Below, in pieces: positions 56,967-64,000 of a DNA stretch of 64,000 nt (positions within the stretch are counted from its first letter, which is position 1; each line of letters opens with the position of its first letter). Made by a program: the position numbers and the translations under genes. The notes under the pieces are model-generated. The model did no database searches and was not told the DNA's origin. It was given only the letters and a program-made list of their open reading frames with translations. Source of the DNA: Thermomicrobium sp. 4228-Ro (GTDB lineage: Bacteria; Chloroflexota; Chloroflexia; Thermomicrobiales; Thermomicrobiaceae); the NCBI RefSeq assembly GCF_026241205.1, contig NZ_JAPFQM010000001.1, positions 248,001 through 312,000 on the forward strand. The letters run 5' to 3'.

Positions 56967-57044
56967 CTGGCCTCCGCATCGGCGAACTCGATGGGGTATC
57001 CTCCAGGCAGCGAGTTTGACTGGTGGCTGGAGAGGACGCCTCTG

Positions 57045-58439
57045 ATGGGCTTGCGTGTCACCAATACGCTCACGCGCGAAAAGGAACCCTTCGAGCCGCT
57101 GGAACCGGGTCATGTCCGCATGTACGTCTGTGGGCCAACGGTGTACGCCGACGCGCACATCGGGCATGCGATGTCGGCGATCGTCTTCGACATGATCCGA
57201 CGCTACCTCGAATATCGCGGATACCGCGTGACCTTCGCGATGAATTTCACGGACGTCGATGACAAGATTATCCAGCGTGCTGCGTCACTCGGTATTCCAC
57301 CGAACGAACTTGCCGAGCAGCTGATCGATGCCTGGCTCGACGAGACAGCTGCACTCAACATCAAGCCCGCAACGCTCTATCCCCGCGCGACGCAAGAGAT
57401 TCCGACCATCATCGCAATGGTTCGCGGGCTGATCGCAAAGGGCCATGCGTACGTCGTTGACGGTGACGTCTATTTCCGCGTCCTCTCGTTCCCTGAGTAC
57501 GGAAAACTGTCGCATCGGACCCTCGACGAGATGATGGCCGGTGCCCGGGTCGAGATCGATCCGCGCAAGGAACACCCGATGGACTTCGCGCTCTGGAAAG
57601 CGGCCAAACCAGGAGAACCAGCCTGGGAAAGCCCTTGGGGACCGGGCCGACCAGGCTGGCACATCGAATGCAGTGCGATGATCTACCACCACCTCGGTGA
57701 GCAGATCGACATCCACGGAGGCGGTGCCGATCTCATTTTTCCGCATCATGAGAACGAAATCGCCCAATCGGAGGCGTTCACTGGCAAGAAGCCGTTCGTC
57801 CGCTACTGGTTGCACAACGGTCTCCTCCAGCTCGGCGGTGAGAAAATGTCAAAATCGATCGGTAACCTTATCACGATTCGCGAACTCTTAGAACGGGATG
57901 GAGCCGGGCCTTTCCGCCTTCTCGTCCTGAGCTCTCATTATCGCAGTCCGCTTACCTTCACCGACGAAGCGTTCGACGCAGCAACCCGCGGTTTCGAGCG
58001 CCTTCGGCAGGCCGTCCGCGGCGCACCGACTGAACCCGTCGTGCGCCCGGTTCATGCACTCGCCTCGCTGGCTGACGAAACGCGCGAAGCCTTTCACGAC
58101 GCGATGGACGATGACTTCAACACCCCTTCCGCGCTGGCACGGCTCTTCGAACTCGCCCGGGCGATCAATCGGGCGCGAGCCACCGGTGATCCGAAGGAAG
58201 CGATCGCGTACGCGCAAACCACGCTGCGTGACTTGACCGGCGTGCTCGGTTTTCGTTTCGACGATGTCGTTCCCTCGCGACGATCGGCCGAGCCGTTCGT
58301 CGAACTGCTCATCGACATCCGCAGCCGGTTGCGTGCAGAACGGCGATGGGAACTGGCTGATTTGATTCGCGAGCGGCTGAACGAACTCGGGATCATCGTG
58401 GAAGATACACCAGCCGGTACGACCTGGCGCTGGGCATGA
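57045..58439 (+). CDS. cysS: Cysteinyl-tRNA synthetase
   Basis: Charges tRNA-Cys. The 464-residue class I enzyme has zinc ligand Cys in YVCGPTVY, the HIGH motif as HIGHAMS near residue 35, the zinc-site GWHIECSAM and [14 protein letters not shown], and the KMSKS loop as EKMSKSIGN near 270. A helical DALR domain follows. ATG 57045 gives MGLRVTNTL behind GGAGAGG; 33 upstream codons start inside the terminator. Stop overlaps the rlmB start (ATGA). Confidence 0.97.
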   Translation: MGLRVTNTLTREKEPFEPLEPGHVRMYVCGPTVYADAHIGHAMSAIVFDMIRRYLEYRGYRVTFAMNFTDVDDKIIQRAASLGIPPNELAEQLIDAWLDETAALNIKPATLYPRATQEIPTIIAMVRGLIAKGHAYVVDGDVYFRVLSFPEYGKLSHRTLDEMMAGARVEIDPRKEHPMDFALWKAAKPGEPAWESPWGPGRPGWHIECSAMIYHHLGEQIDIHGGGADLIFPHHENEIAQSEAFTGKKPFVRYWLHNGLLQLGGEKMSKSIGNLITIRELLERDGAGPFRLLVLSSHYRSPLTFTDEAFDAATRGFERLRQAVRGAPTEPVVRPVHALASLADETREAFHDAMDDDFNTPSALARLFELARAINRARATGDPKEAIAYAQTTLRDLTGVLGFRFDDVVPSRRSAEPFVELLIDIRSRLRAERRWELADLIRERLNELGIIVEDTPAGTTWRWA

Positions 58440-59206
58440 GGAAACTCCAGCGGGGAAGACCGACCGAATACCTGTACGGCCGAAACGCTATTGCGGAAGC
58501 GCTGCGAGGCAGGCGTCGTCACCGTCGCCTCTACGTGGCCCAGGGTATCGAGCACCATGCGCGCGTTGCCGCGCTCATCGAGCAGGCACGCCACCTCGGT
58601 CTTCCTGTCTCGCTCCTGCCGCGCGAAGAACTCGACCGATTGGTGGGCTCAGTCAATCACCAGGGTGTCGTCCTCGAGACGAGTCCTTATCCGTACGTGG
58701 ACCTTGCGACGTTCTTTTCCCCGGGACCGACCAGCGTCCTTCTCGTTCTCGATCATCTCGAGGATCCGCAGAATCTCGCCACCTTGCTGCGGACCGGTGA
58801 AGCGGTGGGCATCGATGGAGTCGTCATCACGGAAAGACGATCGGCCGGTATTACGCCGGCCGTCGTGAACGCCTCGGCCGGTGCGGTGGAGCACTTGCGC
58901 GTGGCCATCGTGACGAACCTCGGTCGTGCCGTGGACGACCTCCGCGAGGAGGGATACTGGGCGATCGCCCTGGAACCCGGTTCTCAGGCACAATCACTGT
59001 TCGTCGCACCGCTTCCGCGCCCCCTGGTCCTCATGGTCGGCTCGGAGGGACGTGGACTCTCTCCTGTTCTGATACGACGTGCCGATGTGCAAGTGATGAT
59101 CCCGATGTTCGGACGGGTCACATCGCTCAATGCCGCAGTGGCCGGCTCGATCGCACTCTACGAGATCGTCCGGCGAGCACTTCTGGCGGACGCAGGCACA
59201 GGGTAG
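58436..59206 (+). CDS. rlmB: SpoU-family 23S rRNA 2'-O-methyltransferase (RlmB type)
   Basis: SAM-dependent methyltransferase with an N-terminal ribosomal L30e-like substrate domain ([13 protein letters not shown]) and a trefoil-knot SPOUT domain. Motifs 1-3 are visible: [33 protein letters not shown] and [18 protein letters not shown]. The 256-residue length is normal. ATG 58436 overlaps cysS by 4 bases, a frequent pairing. Methylation of G2251 in 23S rRNA is the known E. coli function; a tRNA target cannot be fully excluded. Confidence 0.93.
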   Translation: MRKLQRGRPTEYLYGRNAIAEALRGRRRHRRLYVAQGIEHHARVAALIEQARHLGLPVSLLPREELDRLVGSVNHQGVVLETSPYPYVDLATFFSPGPTSVLLVLDHLEDPQNLATLLRTGEAVGIDGVVITERRSAGITPAVVNASAGAVEHLRVAIVTNLGRAVDDLREEGYWAIALEPGSQAQSLFVAPLPRPLVLMVGSEGRGLSPVLIRRADVQVMIPMFGRVTSLNAAVAGSIALYEIVRRALLADAGTG

Positions 59207-59248
59207 AGCGGCGATACAGCACACCGACCGACGGATCTTGCTCAGCCG

Positions 59249-59548
59249 CTAGAACAGGGCAACACGCTTGCGGCCTGCTCGCCGGAGCCCTTCGCGATTC
59301 TTGTACAGGGTGAGGATCGATTGGCCGTCGCGGTCCAGAACGATCACCAAACCGTGGAGACGCTCGACCCAACTACCCAAGTAACGGTACCGCTCTACTT
59401 CTTGCTTCCCGAAGAACACGACCAGACTGTCCGGACCTCGGTACAAGCGGCCATGCTCGAGGGCAAACGACAGAGCGTGTGGACGTACCGCACGTTGTGC
59501 ACACCGTTCGACGGCGTGCCGGGTCAGCCGAGCGATCTTCTCGGTGAT
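59249..59548 (-). CDS. DUF4258-like small protein with apparent ATC start
   Basis: The 99-residue product resembles DUF4258: LTRHAVERCAQRAV near the N-terminus, an ALEHGRLYRG segment, then alternating strands and a basic tail (GLRRAGRKRV). The frame has no ATG, GTG or TTG between a promoter-predicted start near 59599 and residue 35. ATC at 59546-59548 is preceded at correct spacing by AGGAGGGG, the best ribosome site in the frame. Longer readings run antisense into the rplI leader. DUF4258 proteins are often orphan toxin-like or RNA-binding genes of unknown function. Convergent with rlmB across 42 bases. Confidence 0.6.
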   Translation of the reverse strand: MTEKIARLTRHAVERCAQRAVRPHALSFALEHGRLYRGPDSLVVFFGKQEVERYRYLGSWVERLHGLVIVLDRDGQSILTLYKNREGLRRAGRKRVALF

Positions 59549-59605
59549 GGGACCCCTCCTTTTCTGGACTCGGCTGTATCGCCGCCTGATCCCCGTGCAG
59601 CTCCA

Positions 59606-59634
59606 AGTATCGGTCGGCCTGCTAGGCCTGTCGA
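59606..59634 (-). promoter_or_regulatory. Probable promoter of the DUF4258-like gene
   Basis: TCGACA (59629-59634), 17-base spacer, GATACT (59606-59611) on the minus strand. Confidence 0.5.
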
Positions 59635-59694
59635 GTGAACGCTGCGAACGCGCAGGTGCGACAGGAACGAGAACCGTGTGCCCGGCAGGCAAAA

Positions 59695-59724
59695 TTGCGA
59701 TGAGCACGCAGCAGTCGGTATAGT
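59695..59724 (+). promoter_or_regulatory. Promoter of the rplI-dnaB operon
   Basis: TTGCGA (59695-59700), 18-base spacer, TATAGT (59719-59724). The leader then forms a small hairpin GGGTGT-ACGG-ACACCC (59742-59757) before the rplI ribosome site. Confidence 0.62.
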
Positions 59725-59789
59725 TGACGACGTGATACACTGGGTGTACGGACACCCGTCGGTTCGGAGCAGAAACCAGGGGAGGAACG

Positions 59790-60260
59790 ATGAAGGTCAT
59801 TCTGCTACGCGACGTCCCCAATGTGGGCAAGGCCGGCACCATTACGGTGGTCTCCGACGGGTTCGCGCGCAACTACCTGTTTCCGCAGCGGTTGGCCGAG
59901 CCGGCTACGCCTGACCGCCTCGCTATCGCCGAGGCGCGCCTCGCTGCCGAGCGACGACGCATCGAACGTGCCGAGCAAGCGATGCGCGAACTCGCAGAAC
60001 GGCTCGAAGGATTCCGGCTCGTCATTCCGGTTCGTGTTGGCGAAAGCGGGCGCCTGTACGGGTCGATCACGGCTCGTGACATCGCGGCGCGCTTGAGCCA
60101 GGCCATCGGGCAGGAGATCGATCGCCGCACGGTGCACCTCGAGGAACCGATCCGCTCGCTCGGTGAACACCGTGTCGTGATCCATCTCGTCGGTCGGCTG
60201 CGCCCGACGATCGTCGTCGAAGTCGTTGCGGAGGAAACACCGGAAACTTCAGCCCAGTGA
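59790..60260 (+). CDS. rplI: 50S ribosomal protein L9
   Basis: Elongated ribosomal protein. The 156-residue product has the N-terminal signature [21 protein letters not shown] and [13 protein letters not shown] that binds 23S rRNA. A long charged connecting helix (residues 42-75) leads to the C-terminal domain with [16 protein letters not shown] 59790 follows GGGGAGGA. Usual bacterial neighbour of dnaB, 13 bases downstream. Confidence 0.97.
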   Translation: MKVILLRDVPNVGKAGTITVVSDGFARNYLFPQRLAEPATPDRLAIAEARLAAERRRIERAEQAMRELAERLEGFRLVIPVRVGESGRLYGSITARDIAARLSQAIGQEIDRRTVHLEEPIRSLGEHRVVIHLVGRLRPTIVVEVVAEETPETSAQ

Positions 60261-60273
60261 GCGGGGGATGGCG

Positions 60274-61626
60274 ATGACGAGCACGGCACCGGAAGCCGTC
60301 GAGCGGCTACCACCGCACAACATCGAGGCCGAGCAAGCCGTGCTCGGAAGTCTCCTCATCGATCGCGACGCGATCATCCGCGTCGCGTCCTTCCTTCGTC
60401 CGGACGACTTCTATCGCGGTAGCCACGCGGTGATCTACCAGGCGATCCTCGATCTCTACAACCGTCGGGTGCCAGCCGATTTCGTGACAGTCGTGGACGA
60501 ACTCGAGCGTACTGGCCGGCTCGACGATGCGGGTGGCGTGGCCTATCTGACCGAACTCCTTAGTGTCGTCCCGAGTGCCGTTCACGTCGAGTATTACGCG
60601 CGGATCGTCGAACGAACGGCGACACTGCGCCGGCTCATCAACGCCGGGACCGAGATCGTTCGCCTCGGGTTCGACGAACGGATCGAGGCCGATGAGGCGA
60701 TCGAGCGAGCCGAGCGCCTCATTTTCGATGTCTCGCAACGACGCTCCGCTCGCGATTTCGTGTCCGTGGGCCAGGTGCTGGAGCAATTTTTCGAGAAACT
60801 CGACTACATCCAGCAGCACCGTGGCGAAGTCATCGGCATACCGACCGGATTTGCCGACCTCGACAAGCTCACTGGCGGGCTGCAGCGCTCCGATCTGATC
60901 ATTCTGGCTGCGCGACCGTCGGTCGGAAAGACGTCGTTCCAGCTGAGCATCGCGCATCATGCGGCTGTCAAGGCCGGCAAGGTCGTCGCGATCTTCAGCT
61001 TGGAGATGTCGGCTGAGCAACTCGTCCAGCGGTTGCTGGCGATGGAAACCGGGGTCGACACTCACCGATTGCGGCTCGGGTATATCGACGAGCAGGAGTG
61101 GGACGCGATCTCTCGCGCGTTCGGCCGCCTCGCCGAAGCCAAAATTTTCATCGACGACACGCCTGGCATCAGCGTGATGGAACTCCGCAGCAAGGCCCGG
61201 CGCTTAATGGCGGAGCACGGCCTCGACCTCGTGATCGTCGATTATCTCCAGCTCATGCATGCGCGCCGCGCCGAAAACCGTGTCCAGGAGATCTCGGAGA
61301 TTTCACGCGGCCTCAAGGCACTCGCTCGCGAGTTGAACGTTCCCGTTCTCGCGCTCTCGCAGCTTTCCCGCGCAGTCGAAACGCGAACCGATCACCGCCC
61401 GCTCTTGAGCGACCTCCGGGAGAGCGGAAGCCTCGAGCAGGATGCAGACGTTGTCATCTTCATCTATCGCGACGAGATCTACAACCCTGACACTGATCGT
61501 CGCGGTATCGCCGAAATCATCGTGGCCAAACATCGGAACGGCCCAACGGATACGGTGCACCTCCGCTTCTTCGACCGGACTGCCCGTTTCGCCGATCTCG
61601 AACTGTACCGTGAACCCGGTACCTGA
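60274..61626 (+). CDS. dnaB: Replicative DNA helicase DnaB
   Basis: Hexameric 5'-3' fork helicase. The 450-residue product has the N-terminal helical domain ([18 protein letters not shown]), a linker, and a RecA-like domain with [15 protein letters not shown]. Walker A is [11 protein letters not shown] near residue 215, Walker [12 protein letters not shown] near 325, and QLSRAVETR and [10 protein letters not shown] follow. ATG 60274 is preferred because GGGGG is 6 bases upstream; ATG 60268 has no spacing. Second in rplI-dnaB-dnaD-like-dnaI-like. Confidence 0.97.
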   Translation: MTSTAPEAVERLPPHNIEAEQAVLGSLLIDRDAIIRVASFLRPDDFYRGSHAVIYQAILDLYNRRVPADFVTVVDELERTGRLDDAGGVAYLTELLSVVPSAVHVEYYARIVERTATLRRLINAGTEIVRLGFDERIEADEAIERAERLIFDVSQRRSARDFVSVGQVLEQFFEKLDYIQQHRGEVIGIPTGFADLDKLTGGLQRSDLIILAARPSVGKTSFQLSIAHHAAVKAGKVVAIFSLEMSAEQLVQRLLAMETGVDTHRLRLGYIDEQEWDAISRAFGRLAEAKIFIDDTPGISVMELRSKARRLMAEHGLDLVIVDYLQLMHARRAENRVQEISEISRGLKALARELNVPVLALSQLSRAVETRTDHRPLLSDLRESGSLEQDADVVIFIYRDEIYNPDTDRRGIAEIIVAKHRNGPTDTVHLRFFDRTARFADLELYREPGT

Positions 61627-61640
61627 ACGAGGGGGAGAGC

Positions 61641-62348
61641 ATGGCAGGCTATCAGCCCTTGGTAACCCCCTATTGCCTTCCGCTCGACCTCGCCGAACGT
61701 CTGGTGCGCGAAGCGGGCGATATCGCGACACTCAAAGTTGTCCTGGCAGTCGCTCGCCTGGCCATCCGCCAGGGACAGCCAGCCGTTCCCATCGCTGCCG
61801 TGTACAGCGACCAGGCGCTCCGCCAGGGCCTGCGTCCGGGTGGAACGGATCGTGAACCGCGCAATGAGATCGCTCACGCGATCGACATTGCGGTCGCCCG
61901 GGGCTTCCTGATCCGGCTCCGCGGCACGACGCTCAGTGGGCAGGACCTCGAGTGGGTAGCCCTGGCGAACCCGGAGACCATCGCTCTGGCACACCATCAG
62001 CCACACCAGCTCGTCCCGCGGGGCACCGAGCCGCCACCCTCCATTGTCATCGAACGTCCCAATGTCTTCTCCCTCTACGAGCAGAACATCGGCCCGTTGA
62101 CGCCGCTGATCGCCGAACAGCTCGCCGAGGCGCTCGAACGCTACCCTCCAGCCTGGGTTGAGGCAGCGATCGTCGAAGCGGTACACTACGGACGCCGAAA
62201 CTGGCGCTACATCCAGCGGATCCTCGAGCGGTGGGCGACCGAAGGACGGAGCGATGAGACCCATTCGCGAGATCAACGCGCTCGGCGACTCGATCCGGAC
62301 AAATACCTCCGGGGAAAGTACGCTCCACTCTTCTGGAGTACCGAATAG
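61641..62348 (+). CDS. DnaD-domain replication protein
   Basis: The 235-residue product has an N-terminal winged-helix-like region (about 1-110) and a C-terminal DnaD/DnaB2-type domain. The latter has NVFSLYEQNIGPLTPLIAE and the hallmark NWRYIQRILERW. In Bacillus, DnaD and DnaB co-load the replicative helicase; a similar primosomal role is likely here because it sits directly between the helicase gene and an AAA+ loader gene. GAGGGGGAGAGC precedes ATG 61641. It overlaps the next gene by 95 bases. Confidence 0.85.
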   Translation: MAGYQPLVTPYCLPLDLAERLVREAGDIATLKVVLAVARLAIRQGQPAVPIAAVYSDQALRQGLRPGGTDREPRNEIAHAIDIAVARGFLIRLRGTTLSGQDLEWVALANPETIALAHHQPHQLVPRGTEPPPSIVIERPNVFSLYEQNIGPLTPLIAEQLAEALERYPPAWVEAAIVEAVHYGRRNWRYIQRILERWATEGRSDETHSRDQRARRLDPDKYLRGKYAPLFWSTE

Positions 62349-63069
62349 TCTTTCGGTGGAGCCCCTCCTCCAGCGATCACCTGACACCTGCCCAATCTGT
62401 AAAGGGGCAGGCTATCTGCGGCTCGATGTTCCGGTCGGTCACCCGAATTTCGGTCGCATCATTCCTTGTGAATGTAAGATCCGCGAGCGGGAAGCGAAGC
62501 TCCTCCGCCAGTATCTGGAACTCAGCGGATTGGAGCAGCTCGAAGACTGGACGTTCGAGACGTTCGATCCGACCGTTCCCGGAGTCGGCGACGCCTATCG
62601 CATTGCACTCGAGTATGCGCGTAATCCGGATGGTTGGTTGCTGCTCATGGGGACCTATGGTTGCGGCAAAACGCACCTCGCAGCAGCCATCGCCAACTAC
62701 GTGTTGCGCCACCAGCGGCTCTTCCCGCTTTTCACCGTCGTACCCGATCTTCTCGATTATCTCCGGGCAACGTTCGCACCTGATCGAACCCAAAGTTATG
62801 ATGATCGCTTCGAGCAAGTCCGGAACGCGGGCCTTCTCGTCCTCGACGACCTGGGAACGGAGCACACGACGCCATGGGCGACCGAGAAGTTGTTCCAAAT
62901 CATCAACTACCGGTACAACCAGCGCAAACCGACCGTCATCACGACGAACCGCGACCTCGACGATCTCGATGAGCGTATCCGCTCGCGTCTCTGCGACCGG
63001 GCTATCTGCCGAGCCGTTTTCATCCGTGCAGGGGACTATCGCCTCCGGCGTTCACGGGTGACACCTTGA
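62254..63069 (+). CDS. DnaI/DnaC-type helicase-loader AAA+ ATPase
   Basis: The 271-residue product has an N-terminal zinc-binding module (CPICKGAG, then CECK) followed by an AAA+ core. The core has Walker A MGTYGCGKTHLAAA near residue 130, Walker B LLVLDDLGTE near 190 and sensor 1 VITTNRD. DnaI carries a comparable zinc domain that contacts DnaB-type helicase. ATG 62254 has GGAG close upstream and lies inside the DnaD-like gene; a GTG near 62356 without ribosome site would avoid overlap. Third of the helicase-loading set. Confidence 0.9.
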   Translation: MRPIREINALGDSIRTNTSGESTLHSSGVPNSLSVEPLLQRSPDTCPICKGAGYLRLDVPVGHPNFGRIIPCECKIREREAKLLRQYLELSGLEQLEDWTFETFDPTVPGVGDAYRIALEYARNPDGWLLLMGTYGCGKTHLAAAIANYVLRHQRLFPLFTVVPDLLDYLRATFAPDRTQSYDDRFEQVRNAGLLVLDDLGTEHTTPWATEKLFQIINYRYNQRKPTVITTNRDLDDLDERIRSRLCDRAICRAVFIRAGDYRLRRSRVTP

Positions 63070-63135
63070 ACGACTTCAGCTCCTGAACCGTCATGCCGAA
63101 GTTCATCATGAGCGCTTCTGGACGGGATTCGCATC

Positions 63136-64000
63136 GTGAGTTCGGCAACGCCACGACACCAGCACGATGCAGGTTCGATCCGTTACGATCGGATCGACGG
63201 CATTCTCGATCACTGGCGACTGGAGTCGCTCGCCCTCGGCGGTGACCTCTCCCGTAGCGCGCACACGCGAGCCTGGAACGCGGTACTCGACGCCATCCTC
63301 ACCGAAATCGCCGCACATCCGGATTCGCCTGACCCGTACAGTGCGTTCGTCGAATACGCCGTGCTCCGAGGTCGTGTTGCGGATGCCAGACTCCTGCTCC
63401 GCACGATCGAGCGACAGCTGCAGATCGATCCCTCGTGGCTTCACCCGACCACCTATCGAACGCTCCTGTGGCTGGTCGAGTCGATGGAGCCCGCACGACT
63501 CATCGAACTCGGCTGGGCGCTCCTGGACGGACCGGCCCCACTCCGTCGTGCCTTCCTTCCGTCCATTGTCGCGGAGCTCGCCACGACCGACGATGCGACG
63601 ACGCTGAGCAGGGAGTGGAGACAACAGTATCCCAACGAACCCGAAGCCTGGTGGACTGCCGTCGCCATCGCTCTCGAGCACCACGACTTCCAGTACGCGA
63701 GAACCCTCTGCTCAGATCTGCAGCTGCCCCTGACAGCACGTCAATCGGTCCTCGCAATTCTGCTCCTGCCCGTTCTACCCGAGGAAGTTCGGTGGTCCTA
63801 TCTCGCCGACTTCCTTGACCTCTTCCGCCAACGGCCTGTTCCACTCGAGCCTGTCACGAAAACGATCGAACGCCTCCGTGCAACCGGACAGCTGGATGCA
63901 CTCCTCGTCGCTGCACTGCTCGCCTACCGGCTCGGAATCGCATTCGACGCTCGGGAACTCTGTTCACTTCCGGAGCCGACAACTCCGATAGCACGCGCGC
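63136..64000 (+). CDS. Hypothetical helical protein, truncated at window end
   Basis: The frame is open from GTG 63136 to the right edge, giving 288 residues without stop. Content is strongly helical with Leu/Ala-rich amphipathic segments (LWLVESMEPARLIELGWALL; VLAILLLPVLPEEVRW), suggesting TPR- or HEAT-like solenoid repeats. No signal peptide or catalytic motif is seen. Codon use matches its neighbours. It follows the helicase-loader gene by 66 bases on the same strand. The start is uncertain because no good ribosome site is present. Function unknown. Confidence 0.6.
   Translation, partial: MSSATPRHQHDAGSIRYDRIDGILDHWRLESLALGGDLSRSAHTRAWNAVLDAILTEIAAHPDSPDPYSAFVEYAVLRGRVADARLLLRTIERQLQIDPSWLHPTTYRTLLWLVESMEPARLIELGWALLDGPAPLRRAFLPSIVAELATTDDATTLSREWRQQYPNEPEAWWTAVAIALEHHDFQYARTLCSDLQLPLTARQSVLAILLLPVLPEEVRWSYLADFLDLFRQRPVPLEPVTKTIERLRATGQLDALLVAALLAYRLGIAFDARELCSLPEPTTPIARA

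Overview
The window is a gene-dense, GC-rich bacterial chromosome segment with many GTG starts. Operons are tightly packed with overlapping ATGA/GTGA junctions, and no transposase, integrase, CRISPR array or phage module is visible. Gene content fits a thermophilic Chloroflexota, most likely class Thermomicrobia (Thermomicrobium/Sphaerobacter-like). The pointers are a caa3-type oxidase, a MoxR-DUF58-transglutaminase operon, a DnaD/DnaI-type helicase-loading set and a baseplate-J-like membrane protein beside ruvX. This placement is inferred from gene content; no database search was possible.

Left part (1-12.5 kb, minus strand): a de novo purine operon runs purB-purC-purS-purQ-purL-purF. It is followed by a glycine-cleavage operon with its own promoter (gcvT-gcvH-gcvPA), a terminator, then der and the 5' part of glyA. 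The purines, glycine cleavage and serine hydroxymethyltransferase are linked through one-carbon folate. At 12.6-17.6 kb (plus) a glmS ribozyme precedes glmS, followed by tatD, an XTP pyrophosphatase and an orphan Mur-ligase-like gene. dnaE and an XRE regulator converge from the other strand.

Middle part (21.9-41.3 kb): a cyclodeaminase/cyclohydrolase-family gene is paired with a FolD homologue that lacks the catalytic lysine of the cyclohydrolase reaction. Next come a c-di-AMP receptor-like protein, ruvX, the baseplate-J-like protein and alaS, whose promoter is embedded in a perfect 13-bp inverted repeat. A CPA2 antiporter is followed by a stable-RNA operon (tRNA-Leu, RNase P RNA, tRNA-His). 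ruvB-queA and a Rad52-like gene share a LexA-type operator sequence. dnaN-recF, a thiolase and acetyl-CoA synthetase follow.

Right part (41.6-64 kb): caa3 cytochrome oxidase genes, a membrane H+-pyrophosphatase, the MoxR/DUF58/transglutaminase operon, polA, fmdB, cysS-rlmB, a small DUF4258-like gene whose only well-placed start is ATC, and a replication operon rplI-dnaB-dnaD-like-dnaI-like. A truncated helical protein runs off the right edge.

Most promising for follow-up: the split folate dehydrogenase/cyclohydrolase pair, the shared SOS-type operator at ruvB and the Rad52-like gene, the alaS operator, and the glmS ribozyme.
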